A stretch of DNA of 44,608 nt from Anaerolineae bacterium (GTDB lineage: Bacteria > Chloroflexota > Anaerolineae > Promineifilales > Promineifilaceae). This document shows positions 22,346 through 31,217 of the stretch, piece by piece. A program made the translations under genes and the position numbers. Location of the stretch: NCBI GenBank assembly GCA_019637635.1, contig JAHBVI010000051.1, forward strand, positions 1 through 44,608, written 5' to 3'. The notes under the pieces are model-generated. The model saw only the letters and a list, made by a program, of their open reading frames with translations, was not told where the DNA came from and searched no databases. Each line of letters begins with the position of its first letter. Positions within the stretch are counted from its first letter, which is position 1.

Positions 22346-22891
22346 ATGCAGGAACTAGATGATATGGAACTCGTGAAACACGCACAAGCAGGGAACATGG
22401 CTGCTGTTGGTGAATTGTATGACCGGCACCGGCCACGTATTTTTCGTTACATTCGTTTCAAGGTGGCTAATGCCCATGTGGCCCAAGACCTGACGGGCGA
22501 GGTGTTTTTACGCATGGTGGATAACCTGCCCGGCTTTCGCCCCATGGAGGCGCCGTTTTCCGCCTGGCTCTATCGCATCGCCCACAACCTGGTGATCAAA
22601 CATGGGCAGAGTGAAAGCCGGCAGCCGATGGTACCGCTGGTCAACGCGCACAATGTCAGCCGGCGTCACGACAATCCGGCGCATATGGTGGAGCAGCAAA
22701 TGGAAATGGAATGGGTGCTGGAAGGTCTGGAGAAAATTGACGAGAGCCAGCGGGAAGTGATCATCTTGCGCTTTGTGGCCGGTTTTTCGTTGAAAGAAGT
22801 GGCGGAGATGTTGGGCAAGACGGTGGCGGCCGTGAAGACGTTGCAGCACCGGGGGATTCTGGCATTGCAGGTGGTATTGGCGTATGAGTAG
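22346..22891 (+). CDS. ECF-type RNA polymerase sigma factor
   Basis: A 181-residue sigma-70 family protein. Region 2 begins ELVKHAQAGNMAAVGELYDRH and runs through YRIAHNLVIKHGQ; region 4 has LEGLEKIDESQREVIILRF and the helix-turn-helix FSLKEVAEMLGKTVAAVKTLQHRG. Regions 1 and 3 are absent, as expected for an ECF sigma factor. The ATG at 22346 follows a GAGG site and starts just before region 2, so the longer frame to 22265 is rejected. The next gene, 18 bases downstream, encodes a membrane protein with an anti-sigma-like N-terminus, so the pair probably forms a signalling unit across the membrane. Confidence 0.93.
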   Translation: MQELDDMELVKHAQAGNMAAVGELYDRHRPRIFRYIRFKVANAHVAQDLTGEVFLRMVDNLPGFRPMEAPFSAWLYRIAHNLVIKHGQSESRQPMVPLVNAHNVSRRHDNPAHMVEQQMEMEWVLEGLEKIDESQREVIILRFVAGFSLKEVAEMLGKTVAAVKTLQHRGILALQVVLAYE

Positions 22892-22909
22892 CCAAAGGTA
22901 TTGGTGATT

Positions 22910-25303
22910 ATGAACGAGTTAGAAGAAATTTTTCAAGAACGTATTGAACGATTGGAACGCGGTGAAGCGGTAGATGTGTGTCTGGCCGGATTGCCGGAGG
23001 CAGAAGCCAGGGCGCTGCGCTTGATTGCCGATATTCGGGCTATGGCCCTGGCGGATGCGGAGGCGGAAAGTGTTGCCGACCAGCGAGCGTTGGTGCTGGG
23101 CACGGCCGTAAACCGCCTCACCCCCCTATCCTCCCCGTCATCCGCCCCGCCGCTGCTGGCCCAACTGCAAAGCTGGCTGGATTGGCTGCTTACCCGCCGC
23201 GAACTGGCCGCCGGCCTGGCCCTTGTGCTGATCGTGGCCTTATTGGGGGTGGTCTGGTTAGGATTTTCACGTGGACAAACGGGCGACGATGCCGAAACGG
23301 TTATCACCGCTCCCGAAGAAGGGCCGGTTACACCCATCATCGCCGACAACCCGCCTGACACACCCATCGCCGAAGCCGGTGTACCTACCACAGCACCACC
23401 TCTGGGGGAAACGGGCGGGGACACGGCCGTCACAGACGCGGCCGTACCAGACGCCACCAACAACGCCATTACCACCTACCTGCCCATCCTGTCTACGTCC
23501 TTAAACTTGAATGCGCAGACGGCAGCCGTGGAAGCCATCGCCGGTCTGGTGGAGGTGCAAGGGGCCGACGGGGCGTGGACGGCCGTGAACAAACTCGGCA
23601 CGCTCACCGCCGGGCAGCGCATCCGCACCGGCAACCTGTCCCAGGCTACCGTCACCTTCTTTGATGGCAGCCAGGCGCACCTCTCCGCCAACACCGAAAT
23701 CTCGGTGGACGAACTGAATGCACAGCCCGCCGCCGCGGGTTTCCGCACCGTCATCCTCACCCAGCACCTGGGCGAAAGCGACCACAGCGTCGAGTTTCGC
23801 AATGACGGCGGCTCACGTTATGAGGTGAAAACGCCTGCCGGTTCCGGCATTGCCCGGGGCACCAAGTTTCAAGTGGTGGTGACGCCCGCCCTGCTGGCCC
23901 AATTTGCCGTAAGCGAGGGCAAAGTAGATGTCACTGGCCTGAATCAGACCGTTTCCGTTGTGGCCGGGCAGAGTACGGCCGTGCTTGCCGGCAGCCCACC
24001 GCAAGAACCCAATTTCCGCATTACCGGCGAAGGTGAAGTCAGCCAGATCGGCCCCGTCTGGATCATCGCCGGGCAAAGCTTCCAGACGCACAACCAGACC
24101 ATCATCGTGGGCAACCCCCAGGTGGGCGACCTGGTGTACGTGGAAGGCCGCCTGCTGACCGATGGCAGCCGCATGGCCGACCGTATCCGGCTGCTGCGCC
24201 CCACGCTCAACAACCGCTTCACCCTCACCGGCCCGGTGGAAGCCATCAGCGCCACCGCCTGGACGGTAGCCGGGCAAACCATCCTGGTGACGGAAGCAAC
24301 CCAAATTGATGATGACATTGCCGTGGGCGACCGCGCGCGTGTCAGCGGCGTCATTTTGTTGGGCGGCGGCCTACAGGCCAGGGAAATTGAGAAACTGGAT
24401 GACCAACCCGGTTATCCTTTCCGCTTCACCGGCGTCGTGCAGAACATCGGCGCGGAAATCTGGACGATTTCTGGCGTAACCATTGCCATCAGTACAACGA
24501 CTAACATAGAGGACGATATTGCCATTGGCGACGTGGTGGAAGCGCGTGGTTGGATTTTGGCAGATGGTACCTGGCTGGCGCGCCGCATCAAAAAGGTGCA
24601 AGATGACCTGCCCACCTTTACCATCACCGGGCGCGTGCAAAGTATAGACCCCTGGCGGGTGGCCGGGATCAGCTTTGAAACGCGCGATTGGACGGCCGTA
24701 GACCCCGGCATAGACGTAGGCAACCGGGTGCGGGTACGCGGCGTTATCCTGGCCGACGGCACATGGGTGGCCTCCACCATTGAACGGCTGGGCAGCGATG
24801 ATGACGACGACGATGACGGCCAGAACACCATCATCCTGATCGGCATTGTCAACAGCATCAACCCCTGGGTCGTCAACGGGCTGCCCCTGATCGTGACGGG
24901 TAATACGGTCATCATTGGCAATATCTCGGTGGGTGAACTGGTGGTGGTGCGCATTCGCCTGACCGGTGATGGCCTGTGGCAGGTGTTGAGCATACGGCCG
25001 TTGCTGCCCCACTTTGGCCTCGGTTGTTTCATCATCAACACCCTGGTCATTGGCATCCAGCCCAATCAGCTATTGCTGCAAGGCTGGTCGCCCATTCAGT
25101 GGGACGATGATGACGATATTAATTTTGTGGGTAACATTGCCAACAACGGCGTCATCAACTTCCCCATTTGCATCCGCATAGATGGCACGATCATCATCAT
25201 CGGCCCCATCATCGTCATTTACCAGCCGATCATCATCGTCGTCCCGCCGCCGGTACAACCGCCGGGCGGTGGCAGCAACCGCAACAGCAACGATAACGAT
25301 TAG
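22910..25303 (+). CDS. Membrane anti-sigma-like protein with FecR domain and DUF5666-like repeats
   Basis: A 797-residue protein. The cytosolic N-terminus (LEEIFQERIERLERGEAVDV and following) resembles short anti-sigma domains common beside ECF factors. One transmembrane helix (GLALVLIVALLGVVWLGF, about 100-120) leads to a Pro/Thr linker. A FecR-like beta domain (about 215-330) has GTLTAGQRIRTGNLSQATVTF and later SRYEVKTPAGSGIARGTKFQ. Then come about five DUF5666-like beta repeats of 65-70 residues, each with a pattern like ITGxVxxI, VGDxVxVxG and LADGTWxAxxI. Two runs of Asp and an isoleucine-rich end with GGGSNRNSN close the protein. It probably holds the upstream sigma factor and senses something outside the cell; the signal is unknown. 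Confidence 0.8.
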   Translation: MNELEEIFQERIERLERGEAVDVCLAGLPEAEARALRLIADIRAMALADAEAESVADQRALVLGTAVNRLTPLSSPSSAPPLLAQLQSWLDWLLTRRELAAGLALVLIVALLGVVWLGFSRGQTGDDAETVITAPEEGPVTPIIADNPPDTPIAEAGVPTTAPPLGETGGDTAVTDAAVPDATNNAITTYLPILSTSLNLNAQTAAVEAIAGLVEVQGADGAWTAVNKLGTLTAGQRIRTGNLSQATVTFFDGSQAHLSANTEISVDELNAQPAAAGFRTVILTQHLGESDHSVEFRNDGGSRYEVKTPAGSGIARGTKFQVVVTPALLAQFAVSEGKVDVTGLNQTVSVVAGQSTAVLAGSPPQEPNFRITGEGEVSQIGPVWIIAGQSFQTHNQTIIVGNPQVGDLVYVEGRLLTDGSRMADRIRLLRPTLNNRFTLTGPVEAISATAWTVAGQTILVTEATQIDDDIAVGDRARVSGVILLGGGLQAREIEKLDDQPGYPFRFTGVVQNIGAEIWTISGVTIAISTTTNIEDDIAIGDVVEARGWILADGTWLARRIKKVQDDLPTFTITGRVQSIDPWRVAGISFETRDWTAVDPGIDVGNRVRVRGVILADGTWVASTIERLGSDDDDDDDGQNTIILIGIVNSINPWVVNGLPLIVTGNTVIIGNISVGELVVVRIRLTGDGLWQVLSIRPLLPHFGLGCFIINTLVIGIQPNQLLLQGWSPIQWDDDDDINFVGNIANNGVINFPICIRIDGTIIIIGPIIVIYQPIIIVVPPPVQPPGGGSNRNSNDND

Positions 25304-25308
25304 ATCTG

Positions 25309-27555
25309 ATGGAGAATCCGGTTAAATCTTGGGTAGCAGGTAGCAGGTGGCAGGTGGCAAGTAGCAGGTGGCAGGTAACCGGTTACTTGCCACTTGCAAC
25401 TTGCCACCTGCCACTCATTCTCTTACTGGCGGGTGACGCCCTCTTTATCCTCCTGCACCTGGCGCTGGTGTTTACGCCGCTGGCGGCGACGAAAGCGTTT
25501 TATCTGGATGTGGATGGCGGGGCTGCCGAATGGTACCAATATCTAAAGCTGGCCCTCATCGTCTGGCTGCTGGCGGCGCTAACCAGGCAGCAGCGCCAAC
25601 CGCTGTATGCAGTCTGGCTGGCGCTCTTTGCCTTTCTGCTGCTGGATGACGCCCTGCGTATCCATGAGACGGCCGGTTTGTGGCTGGCAAACCTGACCGG
25701 TTTATCGCCATTCGCAGGCTTACGCCCGCGTGACCTGGGCGAACTGTTTTTTGCCGGGCTGGTGGCGCTATCTCTGCTGACGGCGCTGGTGCTGGCTTAC
25801 CAGGCCAGCGAGGCGCGCGCCCGCCGTTTTTCCCAATCCCTCATTCTGGCGCTGCTGGCCCTGGGTTTTGTGGGCGTGGGCATGGACATGCTGGAACAGA
25901 TGGCCACCGGCTGGCGCGTGCTGCACGAGTTACTCATCACCATTGAAGATGGCGGTGAGTTGATTGTTGTCAGCGTGATGGTATGGCTGGTGTACCGGGA
26001 GGCGCGAGAGGTGCAGGGGTGGACGGCCGTGCAAGAGCGCGCCGGTTTGCAGACAGTAGCGGTGGGATTGGCGCTGTTCGGGGTGTGTACGGCCGTGTTC
26101 GCCTACCTGCAATACAGCACCCCCGCCCTGGTGGGCAACGACGGTTACTACCACGCCAAAATGGGGCTGCTGGTGCGCCAGCAAGGGCTGACGCCCACCC
26201 CGCCCCAACTCCCTCTCACCATCCTCAACGAGGCCGAGTTTTACAACCATCACCTGCTGTTCCACCTCTATCTGGCCCTTTTTGCCCAGACTGACCCGGC
26301 GCTGGACGGCGGCCTGGCGCTGACGCAGCAGGTGAAGGCAGCCACCATCATTCTGGCGGCGCTGCCCTTCCTGGCGATCTGGTGGCTGCTGCGGGGGCAG
26401 GGGGCACGCGGCGCGGCGCTGTGGACGCTGGCGCTCTTTGCCCTCTCCGGCGCCTTCCTCTACCGGCTGAGCATGACCCGCGCCCAATCGGCCTCACTGT
26501 TGGTGCTGGTGTTGGCCCTGCACTGGTTATTCCAGGGCAAATACCGGCGGCTGCTGCCGTTGGGCGTGTTATACGTCTGGTTGTATGACGCTTTTCCGCT
26601 GCTGCTGGTTATCTGCGGTATTTATTTTGGCGTTCTCTACGTGACTGAGCGGCGGCTGGCCTGGCCTGTGCTGCTCTATCCGGCGGCGGGTATTGGTATC
26701 GGTCTGGTGGTCAACCCTTACTTCCCGCAAAATCTGACCTTTATCGCCCGCCATCTGCTGCCCAAATTGTGGGACGCCGGCGGCGTCCGGGTGGGCAATG
26801 AATGGTATCCGTATGACACCTGGGTGCTGCTGGAAAATGCGGGGCTGGCGTTGGGGTTGTTCCTGGTGACGCTGCTGCTGCTGAACTGGCGGGGACGGCG
26901 CATGGACGGCCGTACCCTCACCCTGTTTCTGCTGACCGTCCTATTTGGCCTGATGCTCTTTCGCGCCCGCCGTTTTGTGGAATACTTCCCTGCCTTTGTG
27001 CTGCTGTTTGCCGCCGTCAGTCTGTCGCCATTGCTGGTGGAGTGGGTGGAAGAACGGGCGCTGGCGCAACGGCCGTTGCGCCGCTATGGGGCAGGGGTGG
27101 CATTGGCCCTCTTACTGCTGCCGGCAGTTTATACAGTCCGCGATGGGCATACGGCCGTAGCCGCCTCTGCTCCCGCCGACCGTTATGCCGCCGCCACCCT
27201 CTGGCTCAAAGCGTACAGCCCGCCGGGCAGTATGGTCTTTCAAACCGACTGGGACGATTTTACCCGCCTCTTCTTTTACGACAGCGACAATCAATATACC
27301 GTTGGCCTGGACCCCACCTACCTCTCTTTACAAGACATGGCCCTGTATACCGAATGGGTGCAAATAACACGCGGCGAGATACCACAACCCAGCCGGGCTA
27401 TGCAGGAACGATTTAACAACGCCGCTTACGTTTTTTCTGATTTGAACCATAGTGCCTTTCTGCGCGAAGCGGCTAAAGACCCCGGTTTGCAGGAACTATA
27501 CCGGGACGAACACGCCGTTATTTTTGCCGTGCAGGCCGGGGAGACAACCGAATGA
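25309..27555 (+). CDS. Multi-pass membrane protein, glycosyltransferase-C-like
   Basis: A 748-residue protein with at least fourteen hydrophobic segments. The first about 240 residues form a membrane module of their own. The second part begins with a loop, VGNDGYYHAKMGLLVRQQG, whose acidic residue after the first helix is placed like the catalytic Asp of GT-C glycosyltransferases such as STT3. A soluble C-terminal region (about 620-748) contains DWDDFTRLFFYDSDNQY and could be the outer domain. Possible role: transfer of a lipid-linked sugar; this is weak and other membrane functions are possible. The first 40 residues are encoded by a large inverted repeat (25347-25414), so the true start may be internal. 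Five bases follow the previous stop; the last four bases overlap the next gene. Confidence 0.65.
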   Translation: MENPVKSWVAGSRWQVASSRWQVTGYLPLATCHLPLILLLAGDALFILLHLALVFTPLAATKAFYLDVDGGAAEWYQYLKLALIVWLLAALTRQQRQPLYAVWLALFAFLLLDDALRIHETAGLWLANLTGLSPFAGLRPRDLGELFFAGLVALSLLTALVLAYQASEARARRFSQSLILALLALGFVGVGMDMLEQMATGWRVLHELLITIEDGGELIVVSVMVWLVYREAREVQGWTAVQERAGLQTVAVGLALFGVCTAVFAYLQYSTPALVGNDGYYHAKMGLLVRQQGLTPTPPQLPLTILNEAEFYNHHLLFHLYLALFAQTDPALDGGLALTQQVKAATIILAALPFLAIWWLLRGQGARGAALWTLALFALSGAFLYRLSMTRAQSASLLVLVLALHWLFQGKYRRLLPLGVLYVWLYDAFPLLLVICGIYFGVLYVTERRLAWPVLLYPAAGIGIGLVVNPYFPQNLTFIARHLLPKLWDAGGVRVGNEWYPYDTWVLLENAGLALGLFLVTLLLLNWRGRRMDGRTLTLFLLTVLFGLMLFRARRFVEYFPAFVLLFAAVSLSPLLVEWVEERALAQRPLRRYGAGVALALLLLPAVYTVRDGHTAVAASAPADRYAAATLWLKAYSPPGSMVFQTDWDDFTRLFFYDSDNQYTVGLDPTYLSLQDMALYTEWVQITRGEIPQPSRAMQERFNNAAYVFSDLNHSAFLREAAKDPGLQELYRDEHAVIFAVQAGETTE
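25347..25414. repeat. Heptad-repeat hairpin H, inside a coding start
   Basis: Arms 25347-25380 and 25381-25414 are 34 bases each with about three mismatches and meet at AACC|GGTT. The unit is GTGGCAG/GTAGCAG with complementary TTGCCAC/CTGCCAC. More units precede the left arm from 25333. The whole element reads through the N-terminal codons of the membrane protein (WQVASSRWQV, YLPLATCHLP). Confidence 0.8.
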
Positions 27556-28007
27556 AACCACGAACCTTTGTCCTCATTGTGTCCAACCAATCGCTGATGG
27601 GTGATATTTTGGAAAATTTACTGGGCGGCAACCGCAACCTGCTCGTCTATCGCACCACCCCTTGTCTTTACAAAAGGGTGCTGCGGGATGTTGCCGGGTA
27701 TGACTCCTTCGTGGTGGTCATTGAAAAAGAAGCATTCGACGGCACTTTATCGGAAATGGTGCGGCAGATTGGCCGATGCCACCGCCTCCATCTCATCATC
27801 GTTTCCTCCGAAAGTGACGAGATAGTTGTGTATACCAGTGAATACACCAACCACGCCGACCGCATCATTTTGTCCGGCGCGGCCAGTCTGGCGATGCTGG
27901 TCAACGCTTTTGCCGGTCAACATCCAGAGCGGCGCAATTTATACACGGCCGTAGCCCCCCTCTACCCCCTTTTTAAGGGAAACGTCGCCACAGCAGCAAA
28001 AGCGTAA
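27552..28007 (+). CDS. Small cytosolic protein of unknown function, receiver-like fold possible
   Basis: A 151-residue protein whose start ATGA overlaps the stop of the membrane protein, so the two are translationally coupled. The alternating hydrophobic and polar pattern (FVLIVSNQSLMGDILENLL, SFVVVIEKEAF, LHLIIVSSESDEIVVYTS, ADRIILSGAASLAMLVNAF) resembles a response-regulator receiver fold, but the phosphoacceptor Asp and the conserved Lys are not clearly there. I do not recognise a family. Coupling to the membrane protein and location downstream of a sigma/anti-sigma pair suggest a role in the same envelope function. Confidence 0.6.
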   Translation: MKPRTFVLIVSNQSLMGDILENLLGGNRNLLVYRTTPCLYKRVLRDVAGYDSFVVVIEKEAFDGTLSEMVRQIGRCHRLHLIIVSSESDEIVVYTSEYTNHADRIILSGAASLAMLVNAFAGQHPERRNLYTAVAPLYPLFKGNVATAAKA

Positions 28008-28082
28008 CGGCCGTTGGCTGCCAAAGCCATACGCTATTCTGCCTGTATCCCTTTTTGGCTCTACAGTATTTCATGGGGTTCG

Positions 28083-28140
28083 GCGTGACGAGTGATGCGT
28101 GATGCGTGAGGTCTCTCTGGTCACGCATCACTCGTCACGC
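28083..28140. repeat. Heptad-repeat hairpin I
   Basis: Perfect 20-bp arms (28083-28102 and 28121-28140). Units are GCGTGAC, GAGTGAT and GCGTGAT, with further unpaired copies in the loop. It lies between two convergent genes (ends at 28007 and 28187), where it could serve as a two-way transcript end. Confidence 0.8.
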
Positions 28141-28186
28141 ATCATGGCCTGTCAACTCCCTGAGTTCCCAAAGAGCCAACCCTGTT

Positions 28187-29266
28187 TTAGGGAAAACGAT
28201 GCCACAGCAGTGTCAGGGCCGCAGCGATCATCGCCAGGAAAGCGCCCAAAAGGGTGAATACAACAGTGATCTCCCGTCGCTCTTTTTGCAGGATGATCTC
28301 CGCCGGCAGGTTGTTGAAGACCTCGTAAAGCTGCTGTGCATCTTCGGCGCGGTAATACGCCCCGCCGGTCAGATCCGCCATGCCCTGCAACGTTGGCTCA
28401 TCTATCACCAAAAAGCGGCGAAAACCACCGCCACTGCCGCTGAAGCTATTGGGGCCAAAATTGCCAAATCCCCCTTCAAACGCATCGCTGCCCAACTGCT
28501 GCGGCGAACAGACCATCCGCTCCGGGTTGGTGGTGCCAAAGCCGATGGTATAGACGCGAATCTGGCGGTCGGCGGCCTGCTGCGCCGCGTCCAGCGGCAG
28601 CGGCCCCCGGCTGTTAGCCCCATCTGTGAGTACCACGATGATGTCCGGCTGGTAGAGACCCTCTGGCAGCGGCAGCGGCGTATCCCCCTCGGCGCTCAGG
28701 TTAAAGCCGCTGGGGGGTATCGCTTCGTTTACCTCGGCGATGGCGTCAATTGACTTGAGGGTGGCGCTGCCGATGGCGGTGCCGATAGAGGTGGTAAAAT
28801 TGCGGATGGCTTCTTTCAGGGCGTTTTTGTCGTTGGTGGGCGGCACCACAATTTCGGCAAAACCGGCAAAGGCCACCAGGCCGATGCGGGTTTGATGGGC
28901 ATTGTCTTCCACAAAAGCCAGCGCCGCTTCCTGGGCCACCGTCAGCCGGTTCGGTTCCACGTCGGTGGCGCACATGCTCCGGGATACGTCAATGGCCAGG
29001 ATGATGGTGGTGCGGCTGAGCGGTACTTCTACTTCAGACACGGGGCGGGCTACGGCCGTGAACAAACAAGTGAGCGCCAACAAAAACAGGGCCATCGGCA
29101 CATGCTGCCGCCACCGCGAGCGGCGGGGCAGCGCCTCCCGAATCAGCGCCAGGCTGGAATAGCGCACGGCAAATTTACGCTTCCGCCGCAACATCCAGAT
29201 GTAAATGCCAATTAACAATGGCACAATCAACAACAACAACAAAAACCAGGGCCAGAGAAAAGTCAT
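28187..29266 (-). CDS. VWA-domain membrane protein (BatB-like)
   Basis: A 359-residue protein. An N-terminal membrane anchor (PWFLLLLLIVPLLIGIYIWML) and a second helix near residue 60 are followed by a von Willebrand A domain with the metal-binding MIDAS motif DVSRSM, the threonine/serine pair further on, and VVLTDGANSRG. A C-terminal helix (VVFTLLGAFLAMIAAALTLLW) anchors the other end. The N-terminus overlaps the upstream VWA gene by four bases. Genes of this type follow MoxR and DUF58 and are called BatA/BatB; they may help envelope protein complexes assemble, though the role is not settled. A segment rich in Gly/Phe/Asn (about 265-285) is unusual. Confidence 0.88.
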   Translation of the reverse strand: MTFLWPWFLLLLLIVPLLIGIYIWMLRRKRKFAVRYSSLALIREALPRRSRWRQHVPMALFLLALTCLFTAVARPVSEVEVPLSRTTIILAIDVSRSMCATDVEPNRLTVAQEAALAFVEDNAHQTRIGLVAFAGFAEIVVPPTNDKNALKEAIRNFTTSIGTAIGSATLKSIDAIAEVNEAIPPSGFNLSAEGDTPLPLPEGLYQPDIIVVLTDGANSRGPLPLDAAQQAADRQIRVYTIGFGTTNPERMVCSPQQLGSDAFEGGFGNFGPNSFSGSGGGFRRFLVIDEPTLQGMADLTGGAYYRAEDAQQLYEVFNNLPAEIILQKERREITVVFTLLGAFLAMIAAALTLLWHRFP

Positions 29267-30261
29267 AACGGCATCCTCCCAAACCAGAGCAGGGACAGCG
29301 CCGCCCCGATGAGGAAAAAGAGCGCGCTCAGCCCGGCGAACACGGCCGTGACCTCCATCATGTCGCCCCGAATCGCCAACTGCAAATCCACGTTCTGGTA
29401 AATCTCTTGCAAACTTTCGGCATCGGCGGCATGGTAATAGGCGCCGTTGGTGGTGCTGGCGATCTGCTGCAAGGCGGTTTCGTCCAGCCGGGTCAACACG
29501 TTGAACCCTTCCAACGACAGCACCGTGCCCTCCGGGCGGCCAATGCCCACCGGGTAAATGCGCACCCCCGCCGCCGCCGCCAACTGCGCCACTTCAAAGG
29601 GGTCAGGATTACTGGTGTTTTCGCCATCCGTCAGCAGCAGCACCACCGCCGAAGGGTAATAACCGATGTCCGGCAAGGTGGAACCTTCTTCCAGCGCGTC
29701 CAGGTCAATGTCCAGGGCTATAGCTTCCCCGGCAATGGCGTTGAGGGCGGTGAAAATGCCCTGTCCCAACGAGGTGGCGCCCTGTGGGGTGAGGCGATTG
29801 ATGGTGTCTAATACGGCCGTCTGATCATCCGTCGGCGGCTGCACCACCAATCCGCCATTGCTAAACGCTACCACCCCAATTTGCACGGTATCCGGCTGGT
29901 TTTCCACAAACGTCCGCGCCGCCGCCTTCGCCGCTTCCATGCGCGTCGGCTCCAGGTCGGTGGCCGCCATGCTGTTAGACACGTCAAAGGCCAGGATGAC
30001 CGTCCCCTCCACACGCGGTAGTTCCAAAATCATTTCCGGCCGCGCCAGGCTAAAAAACAGCAGCGTCAGGCCAATCAGGAAAAACAGGGCGGGCAAATGG
30101 CGTCGCCACTGCAAGTTTGCCCCCGCGTTGTTTTGGGTCACGCCCAACGGCCCCAACGCCACCACCGCCCGCTGCCGCCGTTTAAGCAGCCGCACATATC
30201 CCCACACAACCAGAGGGATGAGCAATAGGGTCAGGAGCATCCAGGGCCAGAGGAAAGACAT
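29263..30261 (-). CDS. VWA-domain membrane protein (BatA-like)
   Basis: A 332-residue relative of the downstream protein, with the same order: N-terminal anchor (PWMLLTLLLIPLVVWGYV), second helix (LPALFFLIGLTLLFFSLA), VWA domain with MIDAS motif DVSNSM and LLLTDGENTS, and a C-terminal helix (VFAGLSALFFLIGAALSLLWF). The similarity and overlap of four bases indicate tandem duplication. It follows the DUF58 gene after 49 bases that hold hairpin element J. Confidence 0.88.
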   Translation of the reverse strand: MSFLWPWMLLTLLLIPLVVWGYVRLLKRRQRAVVALGPLGVTQNNAGANLQWRRHLPALFFLIGLTLLFFSLARPEMILELPRVEGTVILAFDVSNSMAATDLEPTRMEAAKAAARTFVENQPDTVQIGVVAFSNGGLVVQPPTDDQTAVLDTINRLTPQGATSLGQGIFTALNAIAGEAIALDIDLDALEEGSTLPDIGYYPSAVVLLLTDGENTSNPDPFEVAQLAAAAGVRIYPVGIGRPEGTVLSLEGFNVLTRLDETALQQIASTTNGAYYHAADAESLQEIYQNVDLQLAIRGDMMEVTAVFAGLSALFFLIGAALSLLWFGRMPL

Positions 30262-30275
30262 GGTAATCGGTGGTC

Positions 30276-30315
30276 GGTAATCGGTAATCGGTAAACGGGT
30301 TGATTACCGATTACC
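30276..30315. repeat. Heptad-repeat hairpin J
   Basis: Units of GGTAATC/GGTGGTC run from 30262, and GATTACC units return at 30302-30315. Arms 30276-30289 and 30302-30315 pair perfectly over 14 bp. The right arm overlaps the stop codon of the DUF58 gene at 30311-30313; it lies within a probable operon. Confidence 0.75.
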
Positions 30316-31213
30316 TTCTGCGCTTTTTCCGCAAACCGGCCATGTGCACAATGGCGCTGACCAGGTCTTCTTCGGTAGAAATGGCGTAGAGGTCTACGCC
30401 CGCTTTTTGTAAATCTTGTTTGAGCGCCGCCTCGCGCCGGGCGGTGGCGGCGTAAAAGCGGCGGCGGAAGCCGGCGTCGCCGGTATCCACCAGCAGTTGT
30501 TCACCCGTTTCCGCGTCTTCCACCACAATCATGCCCGCGTCCGGCAGTTCCGTTTCACGCGGGTCCCACAGGCGAATGCCGATGAGTTCATGGCGGTGTT
30601 GCAGCAGGGATAACGGCCGTAACCAGCCCACCTGACTCATAAAGTCGGACACCACAAAGACCAGCGACCGCCGGTGAAAAGTGTTCAACCCCGCTTGCAG
30701 CAGCACGCTCAAGTCCGTGGTTGTTTTGCCGGGCGACGGCCGTGGGCGCAGCAGTTCACGGGTCAGCCGCAACACCTGGTTCCGGCTGCCGCCCGGCGGA
30801 ATGATGCGCTCAATCCGGTTGTTGTACAAAATCGCGCCTACCCGGTTGCCACTGCGCGTCAGCAGCCGCGCCAGCGTTGTCACCAGCTCAACCAGCACCA
30901 ACTCCTTCGGCCGCGCCGCCGGGCCAAACGCCATCGAAGGGCTGATGTCCAGCAAAAACCAGGCCGTGATTTCCCGGTCGGCCACATATTGGCGCACGTA
31001 CAACTCGTTCATGCGGGCGGTCACATTCCAATCAATATGGCGAATATCGTCGGCCAACTGGTATTCGCGCAGGTCGGCAAAATCCAGCCCATCGCCATAA
31101 AAGAGGGTGCGGTAATCCCCTTGCAGCAGCCCATCCAATCGGCGAATGACCTGCCAGTCCAGCCGCCGCAGGATGCGTTCGGGGGTGATGGTGGAATTGG
31201 GTTCCGGTGTCAT
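30311..31213 (-). CDS. DUF58-domain protein
   Basis: A 300-residue soluble protein. The DUF58 core is recognisable: GDGLDFADLREYQLADDIRH followed by DWNVTARMNELYVRQY, then a VWA-like segment with LLDISPSM and later LVFVVSDFMSQVGWL. Such proteins are encoded after MoxR ATPases; they are thought to act with the ATPase on VWA-domain partners. The start lies at the edge of the tandem repeat at 31218-31460, so its promoter or leader has been replaced or lengthened by that repeat. Length is a little short of some homologues but all motifs are intact. Confidence 0.9.
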   Translation of the reverse strand: MTPEPNSTITPERILRRLDWQVIRRLDGLLQGDYRTLFYGDGLDFADLREYQLADDIRHIDWNVTARMNELYVRQYVADREITAWFLLDISPSMAFGPAARPKELVLVELVTTLARLLTRSGNRVGAILYNNRIERIIPPGGSRNQVLRLTRELLRPRPSPGKTTTDLSVLLQAGLNTFHRRSLVFVVSDFMSQVGWLRPLSLLQHRHELIGIRLWDPRETELPDAGMIVVEDAETGEQLLVDTGDAGFRRRFYAATARREAALKQDLQKAGVDLYAISTEEDLVSAIVHMAGLRKKRRR

Positions 31214-31217
31214 TTTC

